A stretch of DNA of 64,000 nt, taken from assembly GCA_905221605.1 (NCBI GenBank), contig CAJNDS010002136.1:134001-198000 (forward strand), in the 5' to 3' direction. This document shows positions 11,601 to 23,600 of this stretch, in pieces. The notes below the pieces were generated by a model that worked only from the letters and a program-made list of their open reading frames with translations, did no database searches and was not told where the DNA came from. The number at the start of each line of letters is the position of its first letter. The first letter of the stretch is position 1. Both the position numbers and the translations under genes were made by a program. The DNA comes from Symbiodinium natans. Lineage: Eukaryota > Sar > Dinophyceae > Suessiales > Symbiodiniaceae.

Positions 11601-14600
11601 TTGGCTGCCGGAGTTCGGCGTGCCAGGTGTAGTTGATGTGCGCTTCGCGCGGTGCGAGGTTCCGCTGCTCGGTTACAAAGATGAGTTGGACTCAGGGTCC
11701 GATGGGGTGTAGGGCTTATAAGGGTTAAGGGTTTAGGGTTTAGGGGTTCCATTCCTAGGCTGCCCAGTAACCTAGGCTTAAAAAAGGTGCCCTTTTTTGC
11801 TTAAAGGGGTTTATAAGGGAACCTAAACCCCCAAAAAGGGAATAAGGGTACTACTGGGCATCCTAGATTCTAAGTCAAAATATGGCCAGACATTGTGTCG
11901 CTGTCTGTCGGAGAGCCTGCCCAAGACACGCGCCATGGACTGGACAAAGTGGACAACGAGTTGTGACGCCCGAAATGCTTGCGATCCCTAGAGAATCGAA
12001 CTTCCACAGACCAAAAGCAAATCCTCACCCAGCCTCTTCTCGAAGGACAAGTCCAGCAACTGCTCCAGCAAATCTACGGCCTCTGCCCAGGGAGGAGGGT
12101 TGAAGACTCATGGGGACTTTCAACATGGGTAGGGGAGCGTTTGCCTTCATCATGCCCTTTTGATCCCGTTTATCCGAAAACGCGGCTAACTCTACTTATA
12201 ACTTATAAGGCTATCCCCTGACACTGTTTAGGATGAATTTCCGCACTGAGGGTTCCGAATCTAATCCACCAGATTCCCGAAAAAAACCCAGGAGCCTGGA
12301 CCCCTACATGCTTTGGGGTTTGGGGGAGCGCCGATTGAATGAGGTTGGAGATCCCAAGGTTCTCGAACTTTGTTGAGCACCCCCAATTCGCTGCCAGAGT
12401 TCCTTTCACGGAATGCCTGTAACATGTGCTGGCAACTTGTCGCCAGGCAATGGCGAAGAAAACTCTTGACGTCCGTTACAAGTTAGAACAAAGCTGGAAG
12501 AGAAAAAAAACCGCCGGCCTTAACCCCACTAGCAAAAGCCCAAATGACCCCAAAATGACCCCAAAATGACCCCAAAAGGACCCCAAAAGCCCCCCCCCCC
12601 CCCCCCCCAAAAGGCCCCCCCAAAATCCTAAACCCTAAACCCTAAACCGCCCTCAGAGTCCCTACGCTGAGAACGGTACCTGAGGAGCCCTGGCCCTCTC
12701 TTCCGCGCGGACGGGCAAGCTTTGTCCCGCCTGGCGAAGGCTCCCCGGAGTTTCTGATCCAGAGGTAGAAATTCGTGGGACGTCGTGGGGTCGAGTTCGA
12801 GCGGAGGTTTCAGTTTTGGGTTTAGGTTTAGGTTGGGTTTATGAGCTTAGGGCCCCAGACCCTAAACCCTAAACCCTAATCCCTAAGCCCTAAACCCCAA
12901 ACCCCAAAGCCAAAGGACTCCTGACTCCCAGCTGCAAGCTCGGGTTTCAAGTAGACATCGCCATATAAGGAGTCGGTAGATTCTGTTCTTGTCACAGGTT
13001 GGGTTTAGGGTTTAGGGTTTAGGGTTTAGGGTTTAGGGTTTAGGGTTTAGGGTTTAGGGTTTAGGGTTTAGGGTTTAGGGTTTAGGGTTTAGGGTTTAGG
13101 GTTTAGGGTTTAGGGTTTAGGGTTTAGGGTTTAGGGTCTCGAAGCATTCTTTGACCTGCTGGAGTGGTAGGATAATGCCTGTTCAGCTCGTGCAGGAGTG
13201 GGACCATGGCCTCTAAAAGTAATACGGGGGTCAGAGTAATCTCTAATAGTATTCCTTTAGGGTCCCTGTTCACGTGTACTACAATGACACCCAAAACCCT
13301 GTTCCAATTATTCAGGCCTCGCTAGGCAGGGGTGTCGAGTGCGTATCACGCTCCCCGTCCAGTGTGCCCTAAACCCTAAACCCTAAACCCTAAACCCTAA
13401 ACCCTAAACCCTAAACCCTAAACCCCCAAAAGGGGGGGGGGGGGGGGGTGATTATAGTATCATTACAAAGGGACCATAAGGGATTAGTAATTATCCTGAC
13501 CCCTACCTTACACACTCGACCGGTCGCAAGTTCAGTGTGCTTCATGCTAAGCCTCCAGTGTGCAGCATGTTCAGTTACCAAAAACCAAAGCGGCTGACGA
13601 TCATCTTATGTTGCCTTTCCTTAGGTTTCATTGAGTTGGCTGAGATCTTGGAAATGGTGTTGCCTTTCGTTAGGGTCGCGTTCCTTCCGTAGGGCTTTAC
13701 TTCGACCTTTGGGGCAATGAGGTCACCGGTCTTCGGCAGTGGCGTTACCTTTCCCTATAGGGGTCTTGTCGCTTCCTCCGTGTTTTCTGGCTGGCTCTTA
13801 GACTTAGTGGGGCATGGGGGAATGAGGTACCTATAGAATCTCTTAAACGGTATACATAGGGCCCTCATTCCCCCAACACAAACTCTAAACCCTAAACCCT
13901 GAACCCTGAACCCTGAACCCTGAACCCTAAACCTTAAACCCTAAACCCTCAACCATACTAAGAACCAGGGGAATCTCTTTTTTGGATTAGGGAGTTCGTC
14001 GCTTGCTTTGGCGCTGTTTCTGTTCCGCCTCTGCATGTCACGCCTTTCCTTTTCACACCCGGGGCATGATCTTTTGGGGTCTAGGGTTTAGGGTTTAGGG
14101 TTTAGGGTGTAGGGTGTGGGGTGCAGGGTTTAGGGTATAGGGTTTAGGGTTACCTTTGCTTGCTTTTTTTTTTGTTGTGTCGCCTTTCCTTGGGGTTTTG
14201 CCGCGACTTTCGGCAGTGATGTTTTCCCTTCTTTAGGGGTTTGCTGCTCTCATTTCCTTCATGGTGCTGGTTGAGACTCTGGCAATGATGTTACCTTTCT
14301 TTAAGGCTGTGCTGTGTTGCTACTTAAGGGCTTTGTTGGCTCTCTAAGGCTCTTGCTGTTCTACCGGTTACCGAAGTGCTGTTTTCATTGCATTGTTTGA
14401 GAGCAGTGATGCTACCTTTCTTCAGGGTTTTTGCCGCTTCCTGAGGGTTTTTTGTGGTTGGGCTTCTTCAATGCGTTGGCTGACACTGTGGCCATGATTC
14501 GACCCATGATGCTACCTTTCTTTAGGGGCTTTTGTTGTTTGATCCCTCTCCCTTGCTGAGACGGCAATGATGTTACTTTCCAATCCTCTGAGTTTCAGAA

Positions 14601-17600
14601 GGATATCAGGAATTGTGGAGTACCTCTCAACAGACGGAGAAGGATTTCGCGCCGCAAGAAGGTACTTTCATCCAGAAATCCTCCAAAAATGCAACTTCCT
14701 GTCGTGTTTACTGCCCCTGCCAGCACTTCCGCAACATCGACTCTAGGCAAAACGGCCTCTAAGTTCTAAACCTGGGGAGGCAGGGGCCTTTCTAGCCTAC
14801 AGTATCAGGGCTTTGCCGACCGGGTTCACCGGCCATACCTCACAAAAGGAACACTTTATAAAGCATTGTCATGCTGTAGCTGGTGTACTTCGCGTTGAAG
14901 CAGATCAGACACGTGCCTTCGCGAATGCCTCGTAGGGATCATCCTGACCGTAGTTGCACATCCTGAGCACACGCCACCCTAAACCCTAAACCCTAAACCC
15001 CTAAACCCTAAACCCTAAACCCTAAACACGAACCCGCAAATCATGGAGGGTGGGTGGGTGCAGTGGGGGCTCGGTGGGAATGTGCTCGCATGCAAACATG
15101 CGAACATTGAGTGCTTGCCCCATAAAACCCCAAAGCCAGAACTCTTAACTCTACAGTTCCACCCTCCTCGGTTCTTGAAGAGGGAGAGCGTGTCACTAGT
15201 CCAAGGATTTTTCCTACGTTCGTGCAGACAAGGCTGCCTTCAAAAGCTCATTGCAAACCTAATGTTGACCTGAGCTCCCATGAGCACACCGAAAACACCA
15301 AACCCGGCCAAAGCACTCAGCTGGGCAGCACGCTCAACATCCCTAAACCCTGAATGCAAGAACTACAGAGCTCTGTTCCCCCAAGCCCCAACCGCGACCC
15401 AATCGCACATGCCTTTGCTTTAGGGCCGGGAACCCTAAACCCTAAACCCTAAATCCTAAACCCTGAACCCTAAACCCTGAACCCCATTCTGTTAGGGCCA
15501 GGGCCACAGAGCGTTAGAGGGTTCAAACCGATCTTCCCAGCGGCTTCTGGAGGAACTCGCTGTGAGAGCCATGGAAATCCTGGTTCAGGGTTTAGGGTTT
15601 AGGGTTTGGGGTTTGGGGTTTGGGGTTTGGGGTTTGGGGTTTGGGGTTTGGGGTTTGGGGTTGAGGGTTTAGGGTTTGGGGTTTAGGGTTTGGGGTTTAG
15701 GGTTTAGGGTTTGGGGTTTGGGGTTTAGGGTTTAGGGGTTTAGGGGTTTAGGGTTTAGGGTTTGGGGTTTGGGGTTTCGGGTTTAGGGTTTGGGGTTTGG
15801 GGTTTGGGGTTTAGGGTTTGGGGTTTAGGGTTTGGGGTTTTGGGGTTTAGGGTTTAGATGTCATCCGTGCTGCAATATGTGACTAAGGCCGAAAACAACT
15901 TTAGATGAACAACCCCGTCCCCTCACCCGAGCCTGTGCACGGGGCTAAGGACAGGAAGGGTTTCTCTCGCCTTGTTGCTAGATTATACCTCCCTAAAACC
16001 TAAACCTAAACCCTAAACCACAACCTGGACCGCTTCTAAACATTGTCTTGATACACGGGTTTTCTGGACTAGGTCCAGAGACATCAACGGCGGTCGATAA
16101 AGGTAGTGGGTTCATGTGATCGCAGTGCATAGGCGGTGCAAGATGTCCTTCCTGGCACTTGAATCAGGCGCAGAACGAAGGTACAGAAGCGTACGGAGAA
16201 CCATGATTCACACATACAGTCGATGGCTAAGTGACTAAAGTGTTGGGTCTAGATCAATGGGGTCGGGGGCCTGGAAGGTTAAACCCTTTTGTGGCCTCCA
16301 AGAAAGGCAGCCGCAGAAAAAGGACCTCGTAGATTGTGGCGCCCAGCATCCTCAGCTGTCAGCGGTCCGGTGGGAGCACAGAGAAGCAACTCTTCGCGCA
16401 CCCATGTCAAGCCCCGAGGGCCAAAGCCTCTCTCTCACTTCAGGAGCTTCTCCCTGCATGGTCATGCGGAAGCGGCACCCCCCCCAAACAAGCCGCCTGA
16501 GCCTACTACAAGTCGTCTCATGGCCCTTTCCACAGGAAAACAACGCATCTGAAAGGTCCTTAAATTTAGGATTCATAGGGTTCAAGGTTCTAGAAGGCAG
16601 CACGTGCATGAGAAACAAGCCCCCATGCCACTGCCCAGGCGCCAAATGTCCGTGGCGTGCATGTAGTCGAGCGGTAGCTGCACTTGTGGGAAGGGCTCGA
16701 TGAAGCATTGTTCCTGCGGCGATGTTTATTGCTCACGTCTGAGCACCCAAATTGAGCCTCCAACCGTTGCATCAGGAAGCATGACTGAAACTGCAAGCCC
16801 TGAACAGCTCAATGAAACCTTTCGCACACAGAAATAAGAATGAGAGAGAGAGAGAGAGCCGCACTGTGAGGGTTCATCTATGTACTTGAGTCCTGCCTAT
16901 CTGGAAGGGCTGTATAAGTACAAGGGCTTAAGGTTTAGTTAGGCCTTCTGTCAAGCCGGAAACTAGCACGGGCGGAAAAACCTGCAGACATCACTGCCAA
17001 ATTTGGACCGGTTTAGGGTTTAGGGTTTAGGGTTTAGGGTCGAGAAAATACTCATGGTTCTGAGGACAGCGCCTCCTCCAGTAGCCTTCTCTGCCCCATC
17101 TACGGTGTCTTCCAGTTTGCAAAGAACAGTTGGATTTGAAGACGAAACTTGAAACTCGCAAACTGGCCACAAGGTCACCCATCCACCCCGCCACACAAGC
17201 CTCCAACTCCTGAACCCTAACTCCCCTCAGTGACCCCTATTATCCCCCTCAATCAACCCCCACTACCTCGTAACATTGAATACCCCTACTATAGTCACAG
17301 TATATCGTGTATGGGGGGGGGGGCGGGTATTTAATACTACTCAATATTCGGGAGGGGATGAAGTGAACCCTGAAGCCTACACTCTGACGTAACATACCCT
17401 AACATCAACCCTCTACCTTGGGGCTCCCTCTTCGATTCTTATGGTGCCTGGTGTAGCTCCGGAGCTGCATAGCGAGGGTCACCCTGCATGGAGGGGAGAG
17501 GGTGGGGTGAGGGGGGGGGCTGAACGGGCTAGAGGGGGGGTGAGGGGAGGTGGGGGGGGGGGGGTGTGCTTCCGGGAGGGGCACGTGGCAGGGTGGAGGG

Positions 17601-20600
17601 GTTGAAGCTGAGGAAGTTTGGAGGTTTCGAGGCATCAGAGTTGCTCAACGTGCTGCATTCTGCTCTACACCTCGCGTGCCGCAACTTTCGGGAAATACCG
17701 AGTCACAAATCCAGCAACTTCTGAAAACCTCAACTTGTCAACGCCCTTGAACGCCCTAAACCCTTAACCCTAAACCCGAGCATCAATCTGCAGAACCTCT
17801 CGTTACTTGAACTCTCCCTACCGGCATCCCGCGGCCACCAGTCGCCAAACCCAAAAACTGCCCTAAACCCTAAACCCTAAACCCCAAAACCTGCAGGCTT
17901 TCAGTGCTGAAGGAGAAGAGCTCGCCCCTCTCGAAGCAGAAAGCCTGAAGCCTAAACCTGTGCAGCCCTTAACGATGAATTTGAATGCTAAACAATGGGC
18001 TGCCAGGGACAATAGCCCTCAACCCTGAACCTTTCATTTTCAGTACGGTACAGGTACGTGTCTGCAGTAAGAAATGGTTGCTCTTCTAGATCCGACACAA
18101 TTCTACTATTTGCTTCAGAACCCCCCCATCGAAAAAAAGCCTTATAAGGGCAACATAGGGATTTGTATGGTTGTTTGTTTTTTGGGGTGCTCTTACACAA
18201 ATAGTAGTATTACAGCTAACAACTGCTTGCGACCAAGAGAGCCATCGGTATGAAGATGGTCTCGCCAGTGGGATCAGTCTTCCTGAGTATTCACCAGCCC
18301 ACTTGGGGGTTTATGATAATTAGGGACCCCCCCCAAAGAGTAGGATCCCCTTATAACAGGGACCCCAATAAGGTACCCCTAATATCGTAAACCCCACTTG
18401 TGTCAGTCGGCCATGACTTTTGTGAGTGGCATATCTACGTGGCGCGTGCAAGTTGTCAGGCCAGCTTCTCACCGTGAACCTCTTTCAGCGACCGGTTTCC
18501 AGTTGCTAGCCAGTCCATTCCCTTGGCAGGAGCATTTGCGCCAGGGCCACGGTTAACTTCCTCAGCCCTAAACCCTCTAAAGCCTAAACCCTAGACCTTG
18601 TCGCAGTGATGTCTGGCCTTGGCGCTACTCTCGGGTCATGTTCGACCGGCTTGGTGGCGGGCCCCGACAGCCACGCAGACGAACGAAAGATGAGAGATGC
18701 AACAAAAAAGAAGATAACTTGTGAGAGAGCACTGTAACTCTACTCTGTTACAGTAAACTCCACAAAGCTGGAACATCCTTATCCCCATACCCCGAAGTTG
18801 GTAAACTAAAGGGAATCCCAGATCTAATCATCCCTAAACCATGTTCCAACTTTCCGGAGTTTACTGTAGGGGCTTAAACCCTAAACCCTAAACGCTAAAC
18901 TTGCCGGGCAGCTGTGCAGCATTGCCAAAGTCCGCCAGCAGAACCGTCGGAGGGATCCACTCCTCCTGTGGGGTTTAGGGTTTAGGGCTTAGGGTTTAGG
19001 GTTTAGGGGGGGCACCAGGGCATCACAGGCTTGAAGGTTTTCTGGGCTTCAGGTGGCCCTGCAGGGTTTCGGGTTTAGGGTTTGGGTTAGGGGTTTATAG
19101 GGGTTTAGGGGGTTCGGGTTTAGGGTTTAGGGTTTAGGGTTTAGGGTTTAGGGTTTAGGGTTTAGGGTTTAGGGTTTAGGGTTTAGGGTTTAGGGTTTAG
19201 GGTTTAGGGTTTAGGGTTTAGGGTTTAGGGTTTAGGGTTTAGGGTTTAGGGGGTTTAGGGTTTAGGGTTTAGGGTTTAGGGTTTAGGGTTTAGGGTTTAG
19301 GGGTTAGGGGTTAGGGGGTTAGGGGTTTAGGGGTTTAGGGGTTTAGGGGTTTAGGGGTTTAGGGGTTTAGGGGTTTAGGGGTTTAGGGGTTTAGGGGTTT
19401 AGGGGTTTAGGGTGTAGGGCTTCGGCTGTGTTTTGAGCGGGGCTGGCACTTCAAACATCGCGCATTTTACACACCAGGCCTTGGACCCCGAGCCCTGGTC
19501 AAGTGTACAAGGCGGGCATGGAGCTCAAGCAACCACAGGGTTTAGGGTTTAGGGTTTAGGGTTTAGGGTTTAGGGTTTAGGGTTTAGGGTTTAGGGTTGC
19601 AACGCCTCGAAGAGAGCCCCCTGCCCAAACAGCAGGACGTTCTCGGGCTTGATGTCCTGAGTCATAGACTCGGGGGAGTTTCCGAAATAGGGTGCCCTAT
19701 TTGGGGGTTTAGGGTTTAGGGTTTGGGGTTTGGGGTTTAGGATTTCTCGTTTAGGGTTCAGGGAAAAGGGCCACAGACTCGGCTACTGGTGTCAGGCCGG
19801 GTGTCACACCCGTAAACCCTAAACCCTAAACCCTAAACCCTAAACCCTAAACCCTAAACCCTAAACCCTAAACCCTAAACCCAAATTTGATGCCTGGACT
19901 CTGCATGGACCAGCTTGTGCTTCACCTCGCGGGGGGGGGGGGGGGGGGCGCGCAGGGGCAGACCTTTCAGAAGCTACCATAGGAGGCTCATAGGAGGTTC
20001 ATGGTACCTATTCACCCAAGTATAACTGTACTTCTCACCCAATAACCCTATTAGGGCACTTAAGAGGCTCATAAGTGGGTTATAACTAGAGCATGAATTT
20101 AAGTATCAGGCACAGGAGGTCCCTGGCTTTGTGATCTTGGAGCGCAGGGTCCCGCATTCGGCATCGGCAGAAGGCTGTTACCATCGAAGACCTTTACACG
20201 CCAAAAGCCAACAGCAATCGAAAAGCCGAGTCCACCTCAGACCTTTCCCCGGTTTGAGAGATTGAGGGTTTGAGGGTTTTGAGGGTTTGAGGGTTTTGAG
20301 GGTTTGAGGGATTGAGGGGGGTGAGGGTTTGAGGGTTTTAGGGTTCGAGGGTTTAGGATGGGGAAGCCTTCTAATTAAGCTCTTGTACCGCTGACTCTGA
20401 ACATCCCCAAACTCCACCGAGCTCGAGTGAAGTCGATTGCTGCCCGAGTCTCGTGACAGTGCCGCAGCGCTCGCCTGCGACCGTGGCGCGCTCAAGGTTC
20501 TCGTCTAGAGCGCGGGGGCTTCGGGGCTTCGAGTTCAATGCTTAGGGTTTCAAGGGACCCTAAACCCTAAACCCTAAACCCTAAACCCTAAACCCTAAAC

Positions 20601-23600
20601 CCTAAACCCTAAACCCTAAACCCCTTGGGGGACGGAGCTTAGGCAGGGCGTTGCCCATCGTTGCCAGATTGATGGCATGAAACTCCTGCAGTTCAGGGAT
20701 TCTCTAAACAGGCTCAGGAGGCCTATCCGACGCATCACAGAACTCGATGTCACATCATGTGTTTCAATGGGGTTGCTGCAGGATAAAACCCTGACCCTAA
20801 CCCTACACCGTAAACCGTAAACCCTAAACCCTAAACCCTAAACCCTAAACCCTAAACCCTAAACCCTAAACCCTAAACCCTAAACCGCAGGACAAGGTCT
20901 TCATGGCTCGGGGTGTCTCAGCTCCGAGGTGGAATCTTGGCCAAGAACGAACAGAGGACTGGTGCCCTGCCCGACACATAGATCCACAGCCGGGTTTAGG
21001 GTTTAGGGTTTTTTGTTTTAGCAACCCTTCACTCCTTTTCGGAAGGGTTTAGGGTTTAGGGTTTAGGGTTTAGGGTTTAGGGTTTAGGGTTTAGGGTTTA
21101 GTGTTTAGGGTTTAGACCCCCAACAACGTTGGAAGTTGATGCAGCTAGGGCACAGCAGCTGCTGTGCTACGGAGGCGACCCATCGGACAGACGGGGGCCG
21201 ACCGTCGCTTCGCGACCGGGAGATCACCTGCAAACCCTGACTCTATGCGCCCTGAACCTCGTGGCATATGTTATAGGGTTCTTAGCGGGGTTCATGGGGT
21301 GTAGGTACCTAGGGAGTCTTAGGGAAGCTTAGGGAGCCTTGGGGAGTAGTAGGGAACCTTGATACCCTCCTTGAACCCCTCTGCCCCTCCCTTCAGAAGT
21401 CGATAAAAATGGGATTCTGGGCCTTGGATTTCCGGTCTCAAGCGTTGATAGTTCGGGGTTGAGGGTCAGTGCACAGGGGCTTCGTTTCGGGCACAGTGGC
21501 TCGTGTAGTGCGTGCAGTGCGTACCCCCCTTCTTCCTCCACTGACAAATGGAAGATCAAGGCTGTCAGAAATCTAAAGGTTGAACCTCCAATTCCCACCT
21601 GTCCGATGTGTACTTCCTTCAATTCGCCCCTGGCTCAAGCCTGCTCTACTCAGGACCTTAAACCCTAAACCCTAAACCCTCAACCCTAAACCCTGAACCC
21701 TGAACCCTAAACCCTAAACCCTAAACCCTCAACCCTAAACCCTGAACCCTAAACCCTAAACCCTAAACCCTGAACCCTAAACCCTAAACCCTAAACTCCC
21801 CCCCCCACCCACACTACCCCCCCAAAACTTGCCAGAGGGGCCCTGGAGAGCTCGCCACCTGCTTTCTTGAAAGGCCCAGTAGCCATACTTCAGTAAGGGT
21901 ACCCCTTTTTTTGGGTTTAGGGTTTAGGGTTTAGGGTTTAGGGTTTAGGGTGGGAACCTGGGAACCCCAAACAAGAACCAAAAGGGTAAAAAGGAAAAAA
22001 AGGCCCGGTCTCGGGCCGCCCGAGCCCGGGGGGGGCATTCAAACTAGGTGCCCCCCCCCCCCCCCAAACCCCCCTGAGAGTGTGTAGTAGGTGCATGGTA
22101 CTTAGCAACCCAACAATAACTGTGTTTAGAACCCAATTAGGGTACTTAAGGGGCTGACAAGCGCTAGAAGTACCCTGAACCTCCCTCTCCTTCTCCTCCC
22201 ACTGGCCGCTCTATCAGCCTAATTTTTAATGTCGTACCTTGAGCAAGGCCTTGAGAAGCCTCACTGCCCGTCGGCTGTCGTATACCCCCCCGCTCCCCCT
22301 CGCCCGTGCAGCTTTCCAACCTTCTTTTCTCCACTGAAGCAAGCCTCCCAGTGCCTGAGGCAAGCCAGGAACATTTCCTCCACCCCACCCCGACTCTCCC
22401 GTTCCCCCTGGCCTGCCCACAAAACAGTGGCCACCTCAACCGATGCCGTGCGTGTTGTCTCCTTTTCGCCGACGGCGGGCCCCGGCCGAGGCGGGTCACG
22501 TAGCGTTAAAAACAAATCTAAAGCAGTCGAAACATCTAAAACGATTCATTCAGAATGTTCGCCTCCTCATATTTCCAAGTCCAACACTACTTCCTGCTTT
22601 GGGTTGTTAAGCTCAGAGGGGTTGGGAGCCTTTGTCTAAGAGAGTTCAGGGCTGGAGGCATTTGGCTTGTCCTTCGTGAGCCTTCGTGGGAAGCTACTTC
22701 AAGTTTTTTAAAGTGTGTCCATGGGGCTTAGGTGGTCTAGTTGGAATCCACTACCGCCCGTCTTTGTGACACTCCTCGCTGTGTAGGGCAACCCCTCGTG
22801 AAGTCTACCAGTCTGCCTGAAGGCGGGTAAAGAGGAAAGCTTCAATCGGTCCACTAAGCAACTCTTGCAGCCCCCTGTCACAAGCACAGCTGCAATCCCC
22901 GAACTCGCTTGGAAAAGAGACCTTCCGCCCATTCAGCAATAACGTAGACGTTTAGGATGTCGACGAAATACTCCCGAACCTGGCGCATCGTAGGGGTTCC
23001 GGGTTTGATGAGTTTTGGGGGTGGTTGGCGACAGCAATGTTGAACAAGCACGCAAGCGATCCCTCTGACAGGTCTTGGGAACTCCATTGTCAGCTCGAGC
23101 GTCTGAGGCTCTCAGTTGGCAAACAAGTGGCCGTAATTGCTCAACCCTTGCTACTCAGACCCTAAACCCTAAACTCTAAACCCTAAACCCTAAACCCTAA
23201 ACCCTAAACCCTAAACCCAACCGTACATTGCCTGGAGGATGTTGGGATGGCACAGCGCGCTCGTGTGCTGGAACTCGGCGAGAATTGCCTCAAGCATGGC
23301 AGAGACAACCACAACTCGTGGGGTTTTGGTGTACCCTTCTTAACGATCCTTACGGGAATATAATTCCAAGACTTGGAGTATATTCTGGGGAACCTTTAGG
23401 GGTACAACCTTAAGGATACGTGTCTTAGTCCCTTGAACTACCCTGCTCAAAAAGGGGCTCTGCAACTTGAGGCCAAGATCTTGCAGACTAGGGCTCCGGT
23501 TGGATCGACTGGTTTAGGGTTTAGGGTTTAGGGTTTAGGGTGAGCGAAGTAAAGTCCTAAGAAATAATGGCACCCTTGCTACTGTGGCTCCCATGAACTC

